Source: an uncultured Pelagibacteraceae bacterium
GTDB taxonomy: Bacteria > Pseudomonadota > Alphaproteobacteria > Pelagibacterales > Pelagibacteraceae
DNA: 35,000 nucleotides
Direction of reading: 5' to 3'
NCBI GenBank assembly: GCA_902607525.1
Contig: CACLKK010000006.1
Coordinates: forward strand, 1 to 35,000
The position numbers and the translations under genes are program-made. Positions 1 to 8,930 of the stretch are shown piece by piece. Each line of letters begins with the position of its first letter. The stretch's first letter is position 1. The notes under the pieces are model-generated. The model was not told where the DNA came from. It made no database searches and worked only from the letters and a program-made list of their open reading frames with translations.

Positions 1-1192
1 CTTTCTGAGCGTCTCCACATGAATTTACAATAATAATTGTATCATTGCTTAATTTTGGTGCTTCAGATATTGCTGTAGCAAATGCGTGACTTGGTTCCAA
101 ACTTGGATTTAGATTTTCATATTTAGTTACTAATTTATACGCATTTAATGCTTCTTCATCAGTTGCAGCAGTATAATTTGCTCTTTTTGTATCTTTTAAA
201 AAACAATGTAGAGGTGAAACTCCAGGATAATCTAGTCCTGCGCTAATAGACTCAGTTTCCTCTATTTGTCCTTCTTTATTTTGGTTTACATATTGAGCTG
301 CGCCATGGAGTATACCTATTTTTGATCCATAAGTCAGAGGAGCCGCATGTCTTTTACTTTTTTTTGGTCCACCTGCTTCAACACCAATAAATTCAATTTG
401 TTTTTTGTCATAGTGTATAAACTCATTCCAAAATCCGAAACTTGAGCTACCACCGCCCACACAATTATATAATTTTAATTTTTTTGGAATTGTTCCAAAC
501 TCTTCCTTTATTTGAATTAAAAGTTCTCTTGAAATTTGTGATGTACTCCATCCACAAATTTTAACAAAAATATTTGGTCCAACTGTAGATCCAACGCACA
601 TATGAGTTGTATCACAATTAGAAACCCAGTATCTCATACATTCACTAACAGCATCAACGAGAGTTTGGCTACCTGTATAAACAGGAACTATTTCAGCACC
701 ATTTGCTCGCATTGCATCACAATTTGGTTTTTGTCTTTTAATATCTTTCACTCCCATAAAAATTTTACATTTTAAACCAAATTTTTTTGCAGCCATGCTT
801 AACATTTTTCCTGCGTATCCGGCTCCAGTATCTCCAACTATATATTTTTTTCCTGCTCTTTTAGCTATAAGGCTGTGAACAGTAGCATTATAAATTTTAT
901 GTGCACCTCCATTAGCTTCTGATACAACTTTAGCCCATATTTCAGCTCCACCTAAATGTTCTGTTAAATTTTCTAGTTTTATAAATGGAGTGGGAGCGCC
1001 GACCCAATTTTTGAAATAGTAATCTCTTTCTTGAAGAAAATTTTTATCTTTCCTCAATTTTTCAAATAAATAAGTAAGATCTTCTACTGGCTTTTTTAAA
1101 GTTTCAGGTATGAAATTTCCTCCAAATTTTCCCCAGAAACCATTATTGTCGTGTTGATCAATTAAAGGTATGTTTTTTTTTATTTTTATCAT
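1..1192 (-). CDS. trpB: Tryptophan synthase beta chain-like PLP enzyme, partial (C-terminus runs off the left edge)
   Basis: Not in the ORF track because it is open at the edge. Translated from ATG at 1192: MIKIKKNIPLIDQHDNNGFWGKFGGNFIPETL... GGAHKIYN (PLP Lys), GGGS phosphate loop, SISAGLDYPGVSP, PSLEPSHA. TrpB-family architecture but divergent motifs (see findings). Confidence 0.85.
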   Translation of the reverse strand, partial: MIKIKKNIPLIDQHDNNGFWGKFGGNFIPETLKKPVEDLTYLFEKLRKDKNFLQERDYYFKNWVGAPTPFIKLENLTEHLGGAEIWAKVVSEANGGAHKIYNATVHSLIAKRAGKKYIVGDTGAGYAGKMLSMAAKKFGLKCKIFMGVKDIKRQKPNCDAMRANGAEIVPVYTGSQTLVDAVSECMRYWVSNCDTTHMCVGSTVGPNIFVKICGWSTSQISRELLIQIKEEFGTIPKKLKLYNCVGGGSSSFGFWNEFIHYDKKQIEFIGVEAGGPKKSKRHAAPLTYGSKIGILHGAAQYVNQNKEGQIEETESISAGLDYPGVSPLHCFLKDTKRANYTAATDEEALNAYKLVTKYENLNPSLEPSHAFATAISEAPKLSNDTIIIVNSCGDAQK

Positions 1193-1196
1193 TAAA

Positions 1197-1883
1197 CTAC
1201 TCTTTGATAGAATTAGACACTTTATCTATATTTTTCTCAATATCTCCTTTAATTAAACTTCTTCCCATAATAAATTTATTTGCACCATTTTTTAAAGCTT
1301 CTATTGGTGTAGATGTACGTTTCTGATCATTTTTATCTTCATCTTTCATACGAACTCCAGGAGTAAAAATTAAAAGATCTGAACCTAAAATTTTTCTTAC
1401 AGTTTTCGCTTCATTTCCTGAACAAATTATACCAACGTCCATATCTTTTGCTAATTTCGCTAACTTTTTAACCTGCTCCTCTACGGTGTTATCATTTCCC
1501 ATATCTTTTAAATCTAAATCATCTAAAGCTGTTAAAACTGTTACCATCATAATTTTAGGTTTAGCCTTAATTTCATTTGCAGCTTTTTTTGCTTTTTCAA
1601 TCATAGATTTTCCGCCTTGACCGTGCACGGTTAAAAAACCAAATTCTATATCATCTAAAGCTTTAATTGCTTTATAAACTGTTTCAGGAATATCTTTTAA
1701 TTTTAAATCTAACATTAGATTATTTATTCCTATTTCATTAAATTTTTTAATACCCATTTTCCCGTGAGCATTAAAAAATTCTAATCCAAGTTTTATAGTA
1801 AAAATTTTATCTTTGACTTTTTTGGTAAGAGCAATTGCTTCTTCAATTTTTGTTGTGTCTAAAGCAAGGATAATTTTGTTCAC
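1197..1883 (-). CDS. pyrF: Orotidine 5'-phosphate decarboxylase
   Basis: Starts KIILALDTT; DLKLKDIPETV active-site motif; TPGVR and GRSLI near the C-terminus. Confidence 0.93.
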   Translation of the reverse strand: MNKIILALDTTKIEEAIALTKKVKDKIFTIKLGLEFFNAHGKMGIKKFNEIGINNLMLDLKLKDIPETVYKAIKALDDIEFGFLTVHGQGGKSMIEKAKKAANEIKAKPKIMMVTVLTALDDLDLKDMGNDNTVEEQVKKLAKLAKDMDVGIICSGNEAKTVRKILGSDLLIFTPGVRMKDEDKNDQKRTSTPIEALKNGANKFIMGRSLIKGDIEKNIDKVSNSIKE

Positions 1884-1900
1884 TGAATTTCAATTATATA

Positions 1901-2212
1901 TTAATAAGTATCAGAAATTTCGTTTTCAGTAAAATTTTTGTTTAAGAGATTAAAAAAATTTTTACTCATTTTCCATTTAATAGCATTTTTTTCAGGTATT
2001 TTTACCGATTCTGAATTTTTAGGATTTCTACCAACCCTAGCTTTTCTTCTGGTAATTTTATATGTGCCGAAGCCTCTAATTTCTACATTTTCACCATTGC
2101 AAAGAGCATTTGTAATTTCGAGAAAAATAATTTCTAAAATTTTTTCAATATCTTTGCGGAGTAAATTGGGATGAAGGTCGCATAATTTCTGCAACAATTC
2201 AGATCTAACCAT
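1901..2212 (-). CDS. ihfB: HU/IHF-family DNA-binding protein, probably integration host factor beta
   Basis: MVRSELLQKL...VEIRGFGTYKITRRKARVGRNPKNSESVKIPEKNAIKWKMSK; located next to rpsA as usual for ihfB. Confidence 0.9.
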   Translation of the reverse strand: MVRSELLQKLCDLHPNLLRKDIEKILEIIFLEITNALCNGENVEIRGFGTYKITRRKARVGRNPKNSESVKIPEKNAIKWKMSKNFFNLLNKNFTENEISDTY

Positions 2213-2227
2213 AAAATTATTATAAAG

Positions 2228-3940
2228 TTATTTTTTTGATTTTTTTGTTTTAACTTTTGAAAAATCAAATATATCGCTTAAAATTCCACCGGAGTCTTTA
2301 GAACCATACTTTTTCACAGCTTCTTTTGTTTGCCTTTCCTCCAAAGCTTTTATTGATAGAGAGACTTTTCTTTTTTCTTTATCAAGCTCAGTAATTATAG
2401 CATCTAATTTATCTCCCTTAACAAATCTTGAAGTTCTTTGATTTTCTACTTCTTTGGCAAGTTGATTTTTCTTAATTAAAATTGAAAAATTCTTCTTCCC
2501 AACTTGCACATAGATTCCATTTTGAGCAGAACTTTGAACAACTACAGTTATTGTATCTGACACATTTTTGTTTACAAAAAATTCAAATGGATCATCATCA
2601 AGCTGTTTTATTCCAAGTCTTATTTTTTCATCTTCCTTATTTATTTCTAGAATTTTAAATTTAACAAATTGGTTTTTCTTATATTTTTCTAACTCAGTAT
2701 CTTTTTCAGACCAACTCAAATCTTTATAATGTATTAGGCCGTCGAGCTCAGAGTCTTTAATTGAAACAAACAGTCCATAATCAGTTATATTTTTTATTGT
2801 TCCTTCAAATTTATCTCCCACCTTAAAGTCCTTAGTAAATTTGTTCCAAGGATTTACCAAAGTTTTTTTATAACTTAAGGAAAGTCTTCTTTTTTCTATA
2901 TCTTTTTCCAGAAGTTCTACATCAATTTTTTGAGATGTTGATAATATTTTTCCTGGATGTATATTTTTTTTAGTCCAACTTAGTTCACTTTGATGGATAA
3001 GACCTTCCAGGCCTTCTTCTAACTTTGCAAAACAGCCATAGTCCTGTACTTTAGTTACAACTGCAGGATATTTTTTTCCTATTTCATATTTATTTATGAT
3101 TTTTGTATAAGGGTCTTCGGTAAGATGCTTTATACTTACACTAATTTTTAATTTCACAGGTTCAATTTTGGTAATTTTTACTTTTACTGATTGACCAAGA
3201 GAAAGAAGTTCTGATGGTTTATTAATTCTGCTCCAAGAAATGTCAGTTATATGCAACAGGGCGTCTACTCCATTTAAATCAATAAAGACACCCCAGTCTG
3301 TGAGATTTTTTACAACACCTTGAACTATATCTCCTTCTTTTAATTTTGATATAATTTTATTTTTATCTTTATTTCTAATTTTTTCTATTACAGCTCTTCT
3401 TGATAAAACTATATTTCCTCTTTTTTTGTCCAGTTTAACGCATTCAAAAGTTTGAGGTGTTTTCATTATACTATCAACATTTTTTATAGGTCTAAGATCT
3501 AACTGTGAAGCAGGCAAAAAGCATAGACATGAATCTACATTAACAACAAATCCACCTTTGCATTTTGAAATAATTACGCCTTTTACTTCTTCTTTATTTT
3601 CAAAAGCTTTTTCCATTTTTTTCCATGATTTTGCTCTTCTAGCCTTTTCTCTACTAACAACAATTTCTCCATGTCTGTTTTCAATTTTTTCTAACAGAAC
3701 GTCAATTTTTGATCCTACTTCGATTTTGTCAATTTCTTTAGTGAGCTTAAATTCTTCAAGGGGTATTGCTCCAGAGCTTTTTAGTCCCAAGTCAATAAAT
3801 ACGAATTTTTTTCCAATTTCTTCAACTGTGCCTGTTGTGATTTCGCCTTCTTTAAATTTTCTGTTTCCAAGGTCCTCGGAAAGCAGTTTTTCAAATTCTT
3901 TATCAAACTTTTCTTTATTTTGTTTTACTATTTCTTCCAT
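2228..3940 (-). CDS. rpsA: 30S ribosomal protein S1
   Basis: 570 aa with repeated S1 motifs (GVVKNLTDWGVFIDLNGVDALLHITDISW, KVQDYGCFAKLEEGLEGLIHQSELSW and others); cmk upstream, ihfB downstream. Confidence 0.96.
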   Translation of the reverse strand: MEEIVKQNKEKFDKEFEKLLSEDLGNRKFKEGEITTGTVEEIGKKFVFIDLGLKSSGAIPLEEFKLTKEIDKIEVGSKIDVLLEKIENRHGEIVVSREKARRAKSWKKMEKAFENKEEVKGVIISKCKGGFVVNVDSCLCFLPASQLDLRPIKNVDSIMKTPQTFECVKLDKKRGNIVLSRRAVIEKIRNKDKNKIISKLKEGDIVQGVVKNLTDWGVFIDLNGVDALLHITDISWSRINKPSELLSLGQSVKVKITKIEPVKLKISVSIKHLTEDPYTKIINKYEIGKKYPAVVTKVQDYGCFAKLEEGLEGLIHQSELSWTKKNIHPGKILSTSQKIDVELLEKDIEKRRLSLSYKKTLVNPWNKFTKDFKVGDKFEGTIKNITDYGLFVSIKDSELDGLIHYKDLSWSEKDTELEKYKKNQFVKFKILEINKEDEKIRLGIKQLDDDPFEFFVNKNVSDTITVVVQSSAQNGIYVQVGKKNFSILIKKNQLAKEVENQRTSRFVKGDKLDAIITELDKEKRKVSLSIKALEERQTKEAVKKYGSKDSGGILSDIFDFSKVKTKKSKK

Positions 3941-4604
3941 ATTTTAAAAATAATTTCTCATTAATTTTTTTTGACATTTTATCAACCATTTCTTTTTTAT
4001 TTAAAATGTCGGTGCGTATTATTATCGAATCTTTAGTTTGAATTAAAGGAGAAAAGCGCCTTTTAATATCAAGTTCATTGCGTTTTTTTAAGGATTTTTT
4101 CACTTCATTTAATGTAATCCTTCTATTTGATGTTTTTAAATCTTTCCACCGCCTATAGGCAGCTGTTTTGACATTACATTTAAAAAAGAAAGAAATATCA
4201 TATCGTGGATTTTGATTAAGAATTTTCGTTGAAATATCACGACCTTCAATAGCAATTCTATTAAATTTTTCAGCAAATCTTTTTTGGTATTTTTTCAAGA
4301 TTAGTCTCACTTTTTTTTCTTTTGCAATTATAGAAGAATACATGCTGATTTTTTCTGAATGTAAATTAAGTGAAGTTAAACTTTTATAATTTAGTTTGGA
4401 AAACTTTTTTTTGAGAAAAGGAATTTTTTTAATAGGTTTATTTTTTAAGATTAAAAAAGCAGCATACCTATACAGCAATCCAGAATTTAGCAACTTAAGA
4501 TTATATTTTTTAGAAATTAATTTTGCACCCAAGCTTTTACCTGAAGCACTAAAACCATCAAAAGCTATTCGAAGTTCCATTTTATTGATTTTTTTTAATT
4601 TCAA
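3915..4604 (-). CDS. cmk: Cytidylate kinase
   Basis: IAFDGFSASGKSLGAKLISKKYNLKLLNSGLLYR P-loop; IEGRDISTKIL; next to rpsA and aroA. Confidence 0.92.
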   Translation of the reverse strand: MKLKKINKMELRIAFDGFSASGKSLGAKLISKKYNLKLLNSGLLYRYAAFLILKNKPIKKIPFLKKKFSKLNYKSLTSLNLHSEKISMYSSIIAKEKKVRLILKKYQKRFAEKFNRIAIEGRDISTKILNQNPRYDISFFFKCNVKTAAYRRWKDLKTSNRRITLNEVKKSLKKRNELDIKRRFSPLIQTKDSIIIRTDILNKKEMVDKMSKKINEKLFLKYGRNSKTK

Positions 4605-5934
4605 TTTTTCCTCCTATATTTTTTACTAAATTTATAAAATTAGGAAATGAAGTTTTTACAGTTTCAAAATTATGAATTTTTAAATTTCCTCCAAGCAATA
4701 AACCAAGTACTGCCCAAGACATAGCGACACGATGATCGCCTTTAGAGAAAATATCAATTTTTTTATTCATTACAATTTTTGGGTTTCCATATATTTTTAA
4801 ACTATCTTTAGTTGATTTGGTCTTTATACCAATTTTGTTTAAACCTATTTCCATATTTTTTATTCGATCAGATTCTTTATGTCTTAGCTCACCTATCCCA
4901 TTAAATTTTGATAATCCTTTTGTAAGAGCAGCAATTACAAAAAGTATACAAAATTCATCAATAAGAAATGGCACCAACTCTCTTGGGCAATTTATAGATC
5001 TTAAATTGCTACTTTTTACTATAATATTACCCACTGATTCGCCTGATATTTTTCTTAAATTTTTTATTTTAATATTTGCATTCATTTTTTGTTTTAAAAT
5101 TTTCAGGAATCCTATTCTAGTTGGGTTACATATTACATTTTTAATTATTAACTTAGAATTTGGAGTTAAAAGTGTAAGAGCGATTAAGAATGAGGCTGAA
5201 CTTGGATCAGAGTTTATTGAGTAATTAAAAGCGTGTAGGTTTTTTTGTCCTTTTAGTGCTATTAAATTTCCTTTTTTTATTTTTGAAATTTTAATATCTG
5301 CATTAATCGTTTTTAAAAAAAGCTCAGTATGATTTCTGCTAATCTTTTTTTCTTCAATGATGGTTGTCCCCGGCGTAGAAAGAGATGACAGAAGTATTGA
5401 ACTTTTAATTTGTGCACTACCTTTATTTTCAATATGTCTTTGAGCCAAAGGCATAGATGTTCCTTCTATAGTAATAGGAAGGGTAATTTTTTTTTCCGGA
5501 TAAAAAAAACAACCTACTTTTTTAAGTGGTGTTATTACTCTAGACATATCACGTTTGTTCATTGATTTATCTCCATACAGATAAAACTTTCCAGTATGAG
5601 TTGATAATAAGCCAGATAAAAGACGAGCGGTTGTTCCGCTATTTCCAACATATATTTTTGTTATTTTTTTTTTAATTTTGAATGAATTTAAACCATTACC
5701 ATAAACTGAATAGATATTATTATTTTTTATTATTTTTACACCTAATGCTTTTAGGGCTTGTAGACAATTTAAAACATCTTCGGATTCTAATAAATTTTTT
5801 ATCTTTGATTTTCCAATGCATTGACTGGCTAAAATCAGAGCTCTTATGCTTAAAGATTTATCAGATGGAACTTTTAAAGTTTTATTAAATTTTTCAATTT
5901 TTTTATTTATTGAAACAGAAAAGCTTTTATTCAT
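4582..5934 (-). CDS. aroA: 3-phosphoshikimate 1-carboxyvinyltransferase (EPSP synthase)
   Basis: VPSDKSLSIRALILAS; GNSGTTARLLSGLL; RELRHKESDRI-type motif (GELRHKESDRIKNM); DHRVAMSWAVLGLL. Confidence 0.95.
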   Translation of the reverse strand: MNKSFSVSINKKIEKFNKTLKVPSDKSLSIRALILASQCIGKSKIKNLLESEDVLNCLQALKALGVKIIKNNNIYSVYGNGLNSFKIKKKITKIYVGNSGTTARLLSGLLSTHTGKFYLYGDKSMNKRDMSRVITPLKKVGCFFYPEKKITLPITIEGTSMPLAQRHIENKGSAQIKSSILLSSLSTPGTTIIEEKKISRNHTELFLKTINADIKISKIKKGNLIALKGQKNLHAFNYSINSDPSSASFLIALTLLTPNSKLIIKNVICNPTRIGFLKILKQKMNANIKIKNLRKISGESVGNIIVKSSNLRSINCPRELVPFLIDEFCILFVIAALTKGLSKFNGIGELRHKESDRIKNMEIGLNKIGIKTKSTKDSLKIYGNPKIVMNKKIDIFSKGDHRVAMSWAVLGLLLGGNLKIHNFETVKTSFPNFINLVKNIGGKIEIKKNQ

Positions 5935-5940
5935 TCAATT

Positions 5941-6705
5941 TTAGAAAGTAAAATCTTCACCAAAATATAATTTTTTTGCTTCACTAGTGTTCACAATTTG
6001 GCGAGGAGTACCATTTGCAACTATTATTCCATTGGCAATTACGTAAGCTCGATCGACAACGCTAAGAAGTTGAGAGGCATTATGGTCTGTTACTAATACT
6101 GCGCAGCCCCTCGTCTGTAATTTTAATAGTAGTCCTTTTAAATCTTGTATTGAAAGCAAGTCTACTCCAGCAAAGGGTTCGTCTAGCAATAAAACTTTAG
6201 GATTATTTATTAAGCATCTAGCTATTTCAGTTCTTCTTCTTTCTCCTCCAGACAAAGCTGTTGCTTTAATATCTCTCAAATGTGTAATTGAAAATTCAGC
6301 CATTAATTGCTCTACTATAGCCTTTTGTTCCTCAGTATTTTTTTTAACTATTTGTGCAATTCCTAATAAATTTTCATAGACCGTAAGACCTCTAAATATT
6401 GAGGTTTGTTGAGGTAAATAACCTATTCCTATATTTGATCTTTCATGAATTGGTAAATTAGTTAATTTAGTTTTATCTAAGAAAATATCCCCAAAGTCAG
6501 GTTTTAATAAACCCAATACAATATTCATGAAGGTACTTTTTCCCGCTCCATTACTTCCTAACAAGCCAAGCATTTCGCCTTTATTTAAATGTATGTCAAT
6601 TTTTCTCAATATAACTCTTGATCCAAAAGATTTGGATATATTTTTGGCTGAAAAAACAGGCTTGGATTTAAATTTTATAACTCTAAATTTTTTTATGTTA
6701 CTCAT
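5941..6705 (-). CDS. lptB: LPS export ABC transporter ATP-binding protein
   Basis: Walker A GSNGAGKST, signature LSGGERRRTEIARCL, Walker B VLLLDEPFAGVD; LptB-like GIGYLPQQTSIFRGLTVYENL. Confidence 0.93.
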   Translation of the reverse strand: MSNIKKFRVIKFKSKPVFSAKNISKSFGSRVILRKIDIHLNKGEMLGLLGSNGAGKSTFMNIVLGLLKPDFGDIFLDKTKLTNLPIHERSNIGIGYLPQQTSIFRGLTVYENLLGIAQIVKKNTEEQKAIVEQLMAEFSITHLRDIKATALSGGERRRTEIARCLINNPKVLLLDEPFAGVDLLSIQDLKGLLLKLQTRGCAVLVTDHNASQLLSVVDRAYVIANGIIVANGTPRQIVNTSEAKKLYFGEDFTF

Positions 6706-7313
6706 TTAAATACTTTCATTTTTACAGCTTCATCATTGAACATTGAGACTTTAAAATATTTTGTTTCAAAATCATAATCTATTTTATCTGCTTGTAGAGA
6801 ACCAGTGGGATAATTTATTGTAACATTATTGTAAATATTTACTAAATTTTCGGTTGCTAAAAGGTCTAAATTTTCTGCAAAGATTTTTGTTTCTCCGTCA
6901 GTAGCTTTAACATCATTTTCAAAAAAACAGTCGTAAGTAACTTTATTATATCTGCCTTTAGTTGATATTATATTTACAACCCTGCCTTTACTTAAATACA
7001 AAATTACGTGCATATTAGTCATATGAACAATATCAGGCTCATCTTTTAAAATATGAGCCTTTTCAGAATTAACTGTGAAAGTTTTATCTAGATCATATAT
7101 CCCTTGGTATTGAATATTTTCAAATGTAGTTTCTTGATCTGCATCAGGAAGTTTTACAACATCTTCTTGAATGGATTTGTTTTTAGCTAATTGTGTTTTT
7201 TTCATATAAGGATAAAAAAAGTATGTAGCAAGGATTAAAAATATGCCAACCGATATGAGAATTATTTGTGTTTTTTGATGTGTTTTTTTCACTTGATTCC
7301 TACGCTTAAGCAA
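6702..7313 (-). CDS. lptC: LptC-like LPS export periplasmic protein
   Basis: N-terminal TM segment followed by a beta-rich LptC-like domain; lies between kdsD and lptB with a 4-nt overlap into lptB. Confidence 0.75.
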   Translation of the reverse strand: MLKRRNQVKKTHQKTQIILISVGIFLILATYFFYPYMKKTQLAKNKSIQEDVVKLPDADQETTFENIQYQGIYDLDKTFTVNSEKAHILKDEPDIVHMTNMHVILYLSKGRVVNIISTKGRYNKVTYDCFFENDVKATDGETKIFAENLDLLATENLVNIYNNVTINYPTGSLQADKIDYDFETKYFKVSMFNDEAVKMKVFK

Positions 7314-8263
7314 TGATGCAGATGTATTACACCAACAACATTTTTAATTTTTTTATTAACATCTTGGTGACGTGTAACTAAAAGTGCGGTTATTTTTTTA
7401 GAATTCATTTTTTCAATTGCAGATAATGCTGTTGCAGAATCTGAAATCCAATTTGGATTTTTTGTAGAAACTTTTAAAATTTTTTTTTTATATAGATTAT
7501 TTGAATGTCTACGTATGTCTCCATCTGTCAGAATACTAATCTTTCCACTTTTCTCTTTGCAGCATACTAGGCCTAATTTTTTCTTAGACATTTCTTTTAT
7601 TGCTAGTCTTATACTTGTATTTGATTGGATTATGGGAATCTCTTTTCCTTTAGCCATTATGTCTTTTACTAAGATTAAAGATGTAGCTAGCGTACCAGAG
7701 GGATGTGTTGTGATAAATTTTTTATTAGTCCATTTTTTTCTTTTCATGCAAGCGATAGCTAAAGAATCTCCCCAAGATAGAAAATTTAAACTTGATGACG
7801 TTGGGGCTAAACTATGACCAGCCTCTACAACTTTAGGAAGCAAAATTTTAATTGTTGAGTTGCGCAGAAGCATAGAAGAAGATTTACAGCTAACTCCTAT
7901 GACACTGATGTTATGTCTATTGGCATACCTAAGTATACTATTCAATTCTGAAGATTCTCCAGAAACACTAAAGACTAATAAAATATCATGATTTTTTTGT
8001 ATAGCTCCAAGACCGCCATGTTGTAAGTCAGTTGCATTAAAGGCTACGCTCGGCGTTCCTAAGCTTGATAAGGTTGAACTTACTTTAATTCCTACGATAT
8101 AGCTTTTACCAACTCCAACAACCAAAACTTTACCACGAGTTTTATAAACTAAATTAACTGCCTTTGAAAACTGAGATGAGCGTCCAAAGCTAGAAGATAA
8201 TTTTTTTAAAGCATTAATTTCTACCTGGACAGTTTTTTTTGCTATTTGTAAATCTTTATTCAT
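7289..8263 (-). CDS. kdsD: KpsF/GutQ-family arabinose-5-phosphate isomerase (SIS plus CBS domains)
   Basis: GKVLVVGVGKSYIVGIKVSSTLSSLGTPSVAFNATDLQHGGLGAI; VFSVSGESSEL; CBS region with LTDGDIRRH. Confidence 0.92.
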   Translation of the reverse strand: MNKDLQIAKKTVQVEINALKKLSSSFGRSSQFSKAVNLVYKTRGKVLVVGVGKSYIVGIKVSSTLSSLGTPSVAFNATDLQHGGLGAIQKNHDILLVFSVSGESSELNSILRYANRHNISVIGVSCKSSSMLLRNSTIKILLPKVVEAGHSLAPTSSSLNFLSWGDSLAIACMKRKKWTNKKFITTHPSGTLATSLILVKDIMAKGKEIPIIQSNTSIRLAIKEMSKKKLGLVCCKEKSGKISILTDGDIRRHSNNLYKKKILKVSTKNPNWISDSATALSAIEKMNSKKITALLVTRHQDVNKKIKNVVGVIHLHHCLSVGIK

Positions 8264-8896
8264 TTAGTGTTGAAAAATATCTTCTGTAAATCCGCTTTGA
8301 TCCAACTTTATTCTAGTTTTTAAAAATTCAATGGAGCTATTATATAATTCTAGTCTATTTTCTCTAACCAACATTTTATGTAGCGCATCTTTTATTTTAT
8401 GTAAATATATAACATCATTACTACAATATTGTAGCTGCGCATCCGTTAATTCATTTAGACTTTTATTCCAATCGCTGCTTCCAAGTCTTTTATCCATTTT
8501 TTTATTACAAAATTCCATTACAAGATCTTTCAAGCCGTGTGATTGCGAGTATGTTCTGCACAATTTACTTGCTATTTTAGTATCAAAAATATTTTTTACA
8601 TTACATTTAAGAAAATATTCTAAGCCTGAAACATCATATCTTAAATAATGGCCAATTTTTGTAATTTTCTCATTTTGTAAAATTTTTACTATATTTGGCG
8701 CCTCATAATTTTTTCTATTTGGTTGAACAATGTAAGCATCATCATTTCCCGTGCTAAACTGTACTAAACTAAGCTTATCCCTATGTGGGATTTGCAAACC
8801 AGATCCTTCGGTATCAATTGCAAGACTTGAATGTTTTTCTAATTCTTTAACTGCACTTGGATCTAAATCATCTTGAAATTTAAAAATTTTTGTCAT
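8264..8896 (-). CDS. Ribonuclease D-like 3'-5' exonuclease (DEDD domain only)
   Basis: AIDTEGSGL, IGHYLRYDVSGLEYF, YCSNDVIYLHKI. Track start is 8929; the internal start MTKIFKFQDDLDPSAV at 8896 is more likely because it frees the divergent promoter region. Confidence 0.85.
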   Translation of the reverse strand: MTKIFKFQDDLDPSAVKELEKHSSLAIDTEGSGLQIPHRDKLSLVQFSTGNDDAYIVQPNRKNYEAPNIVKILQNEKITKIGHYLRYDVSGLEYFLKCNVKNIFDTKIASKLCRTYSQSHGLKDLVMEFCNKKMDKRLGSSDWNKSLNELTDAQLQYCSNDVIYLHKIKDALHKMLVRENRLELYNSSIEFLKTRIKLDQSGFTEDIFQH

Positions 8897-8930
8897 ACTT
8901 AAACCCATATATAATGTTAATGTTGTCAAA

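Noticed and set aside
1938-5888. Plus-strand ORFs opposite ihfB, rpsA, cmk and aroA
   Set aside because: Antisense to well-supported genes; low-complexity Phe/Leu/Ser-rich translations typical of the reverse of AT-rich coding DNA.
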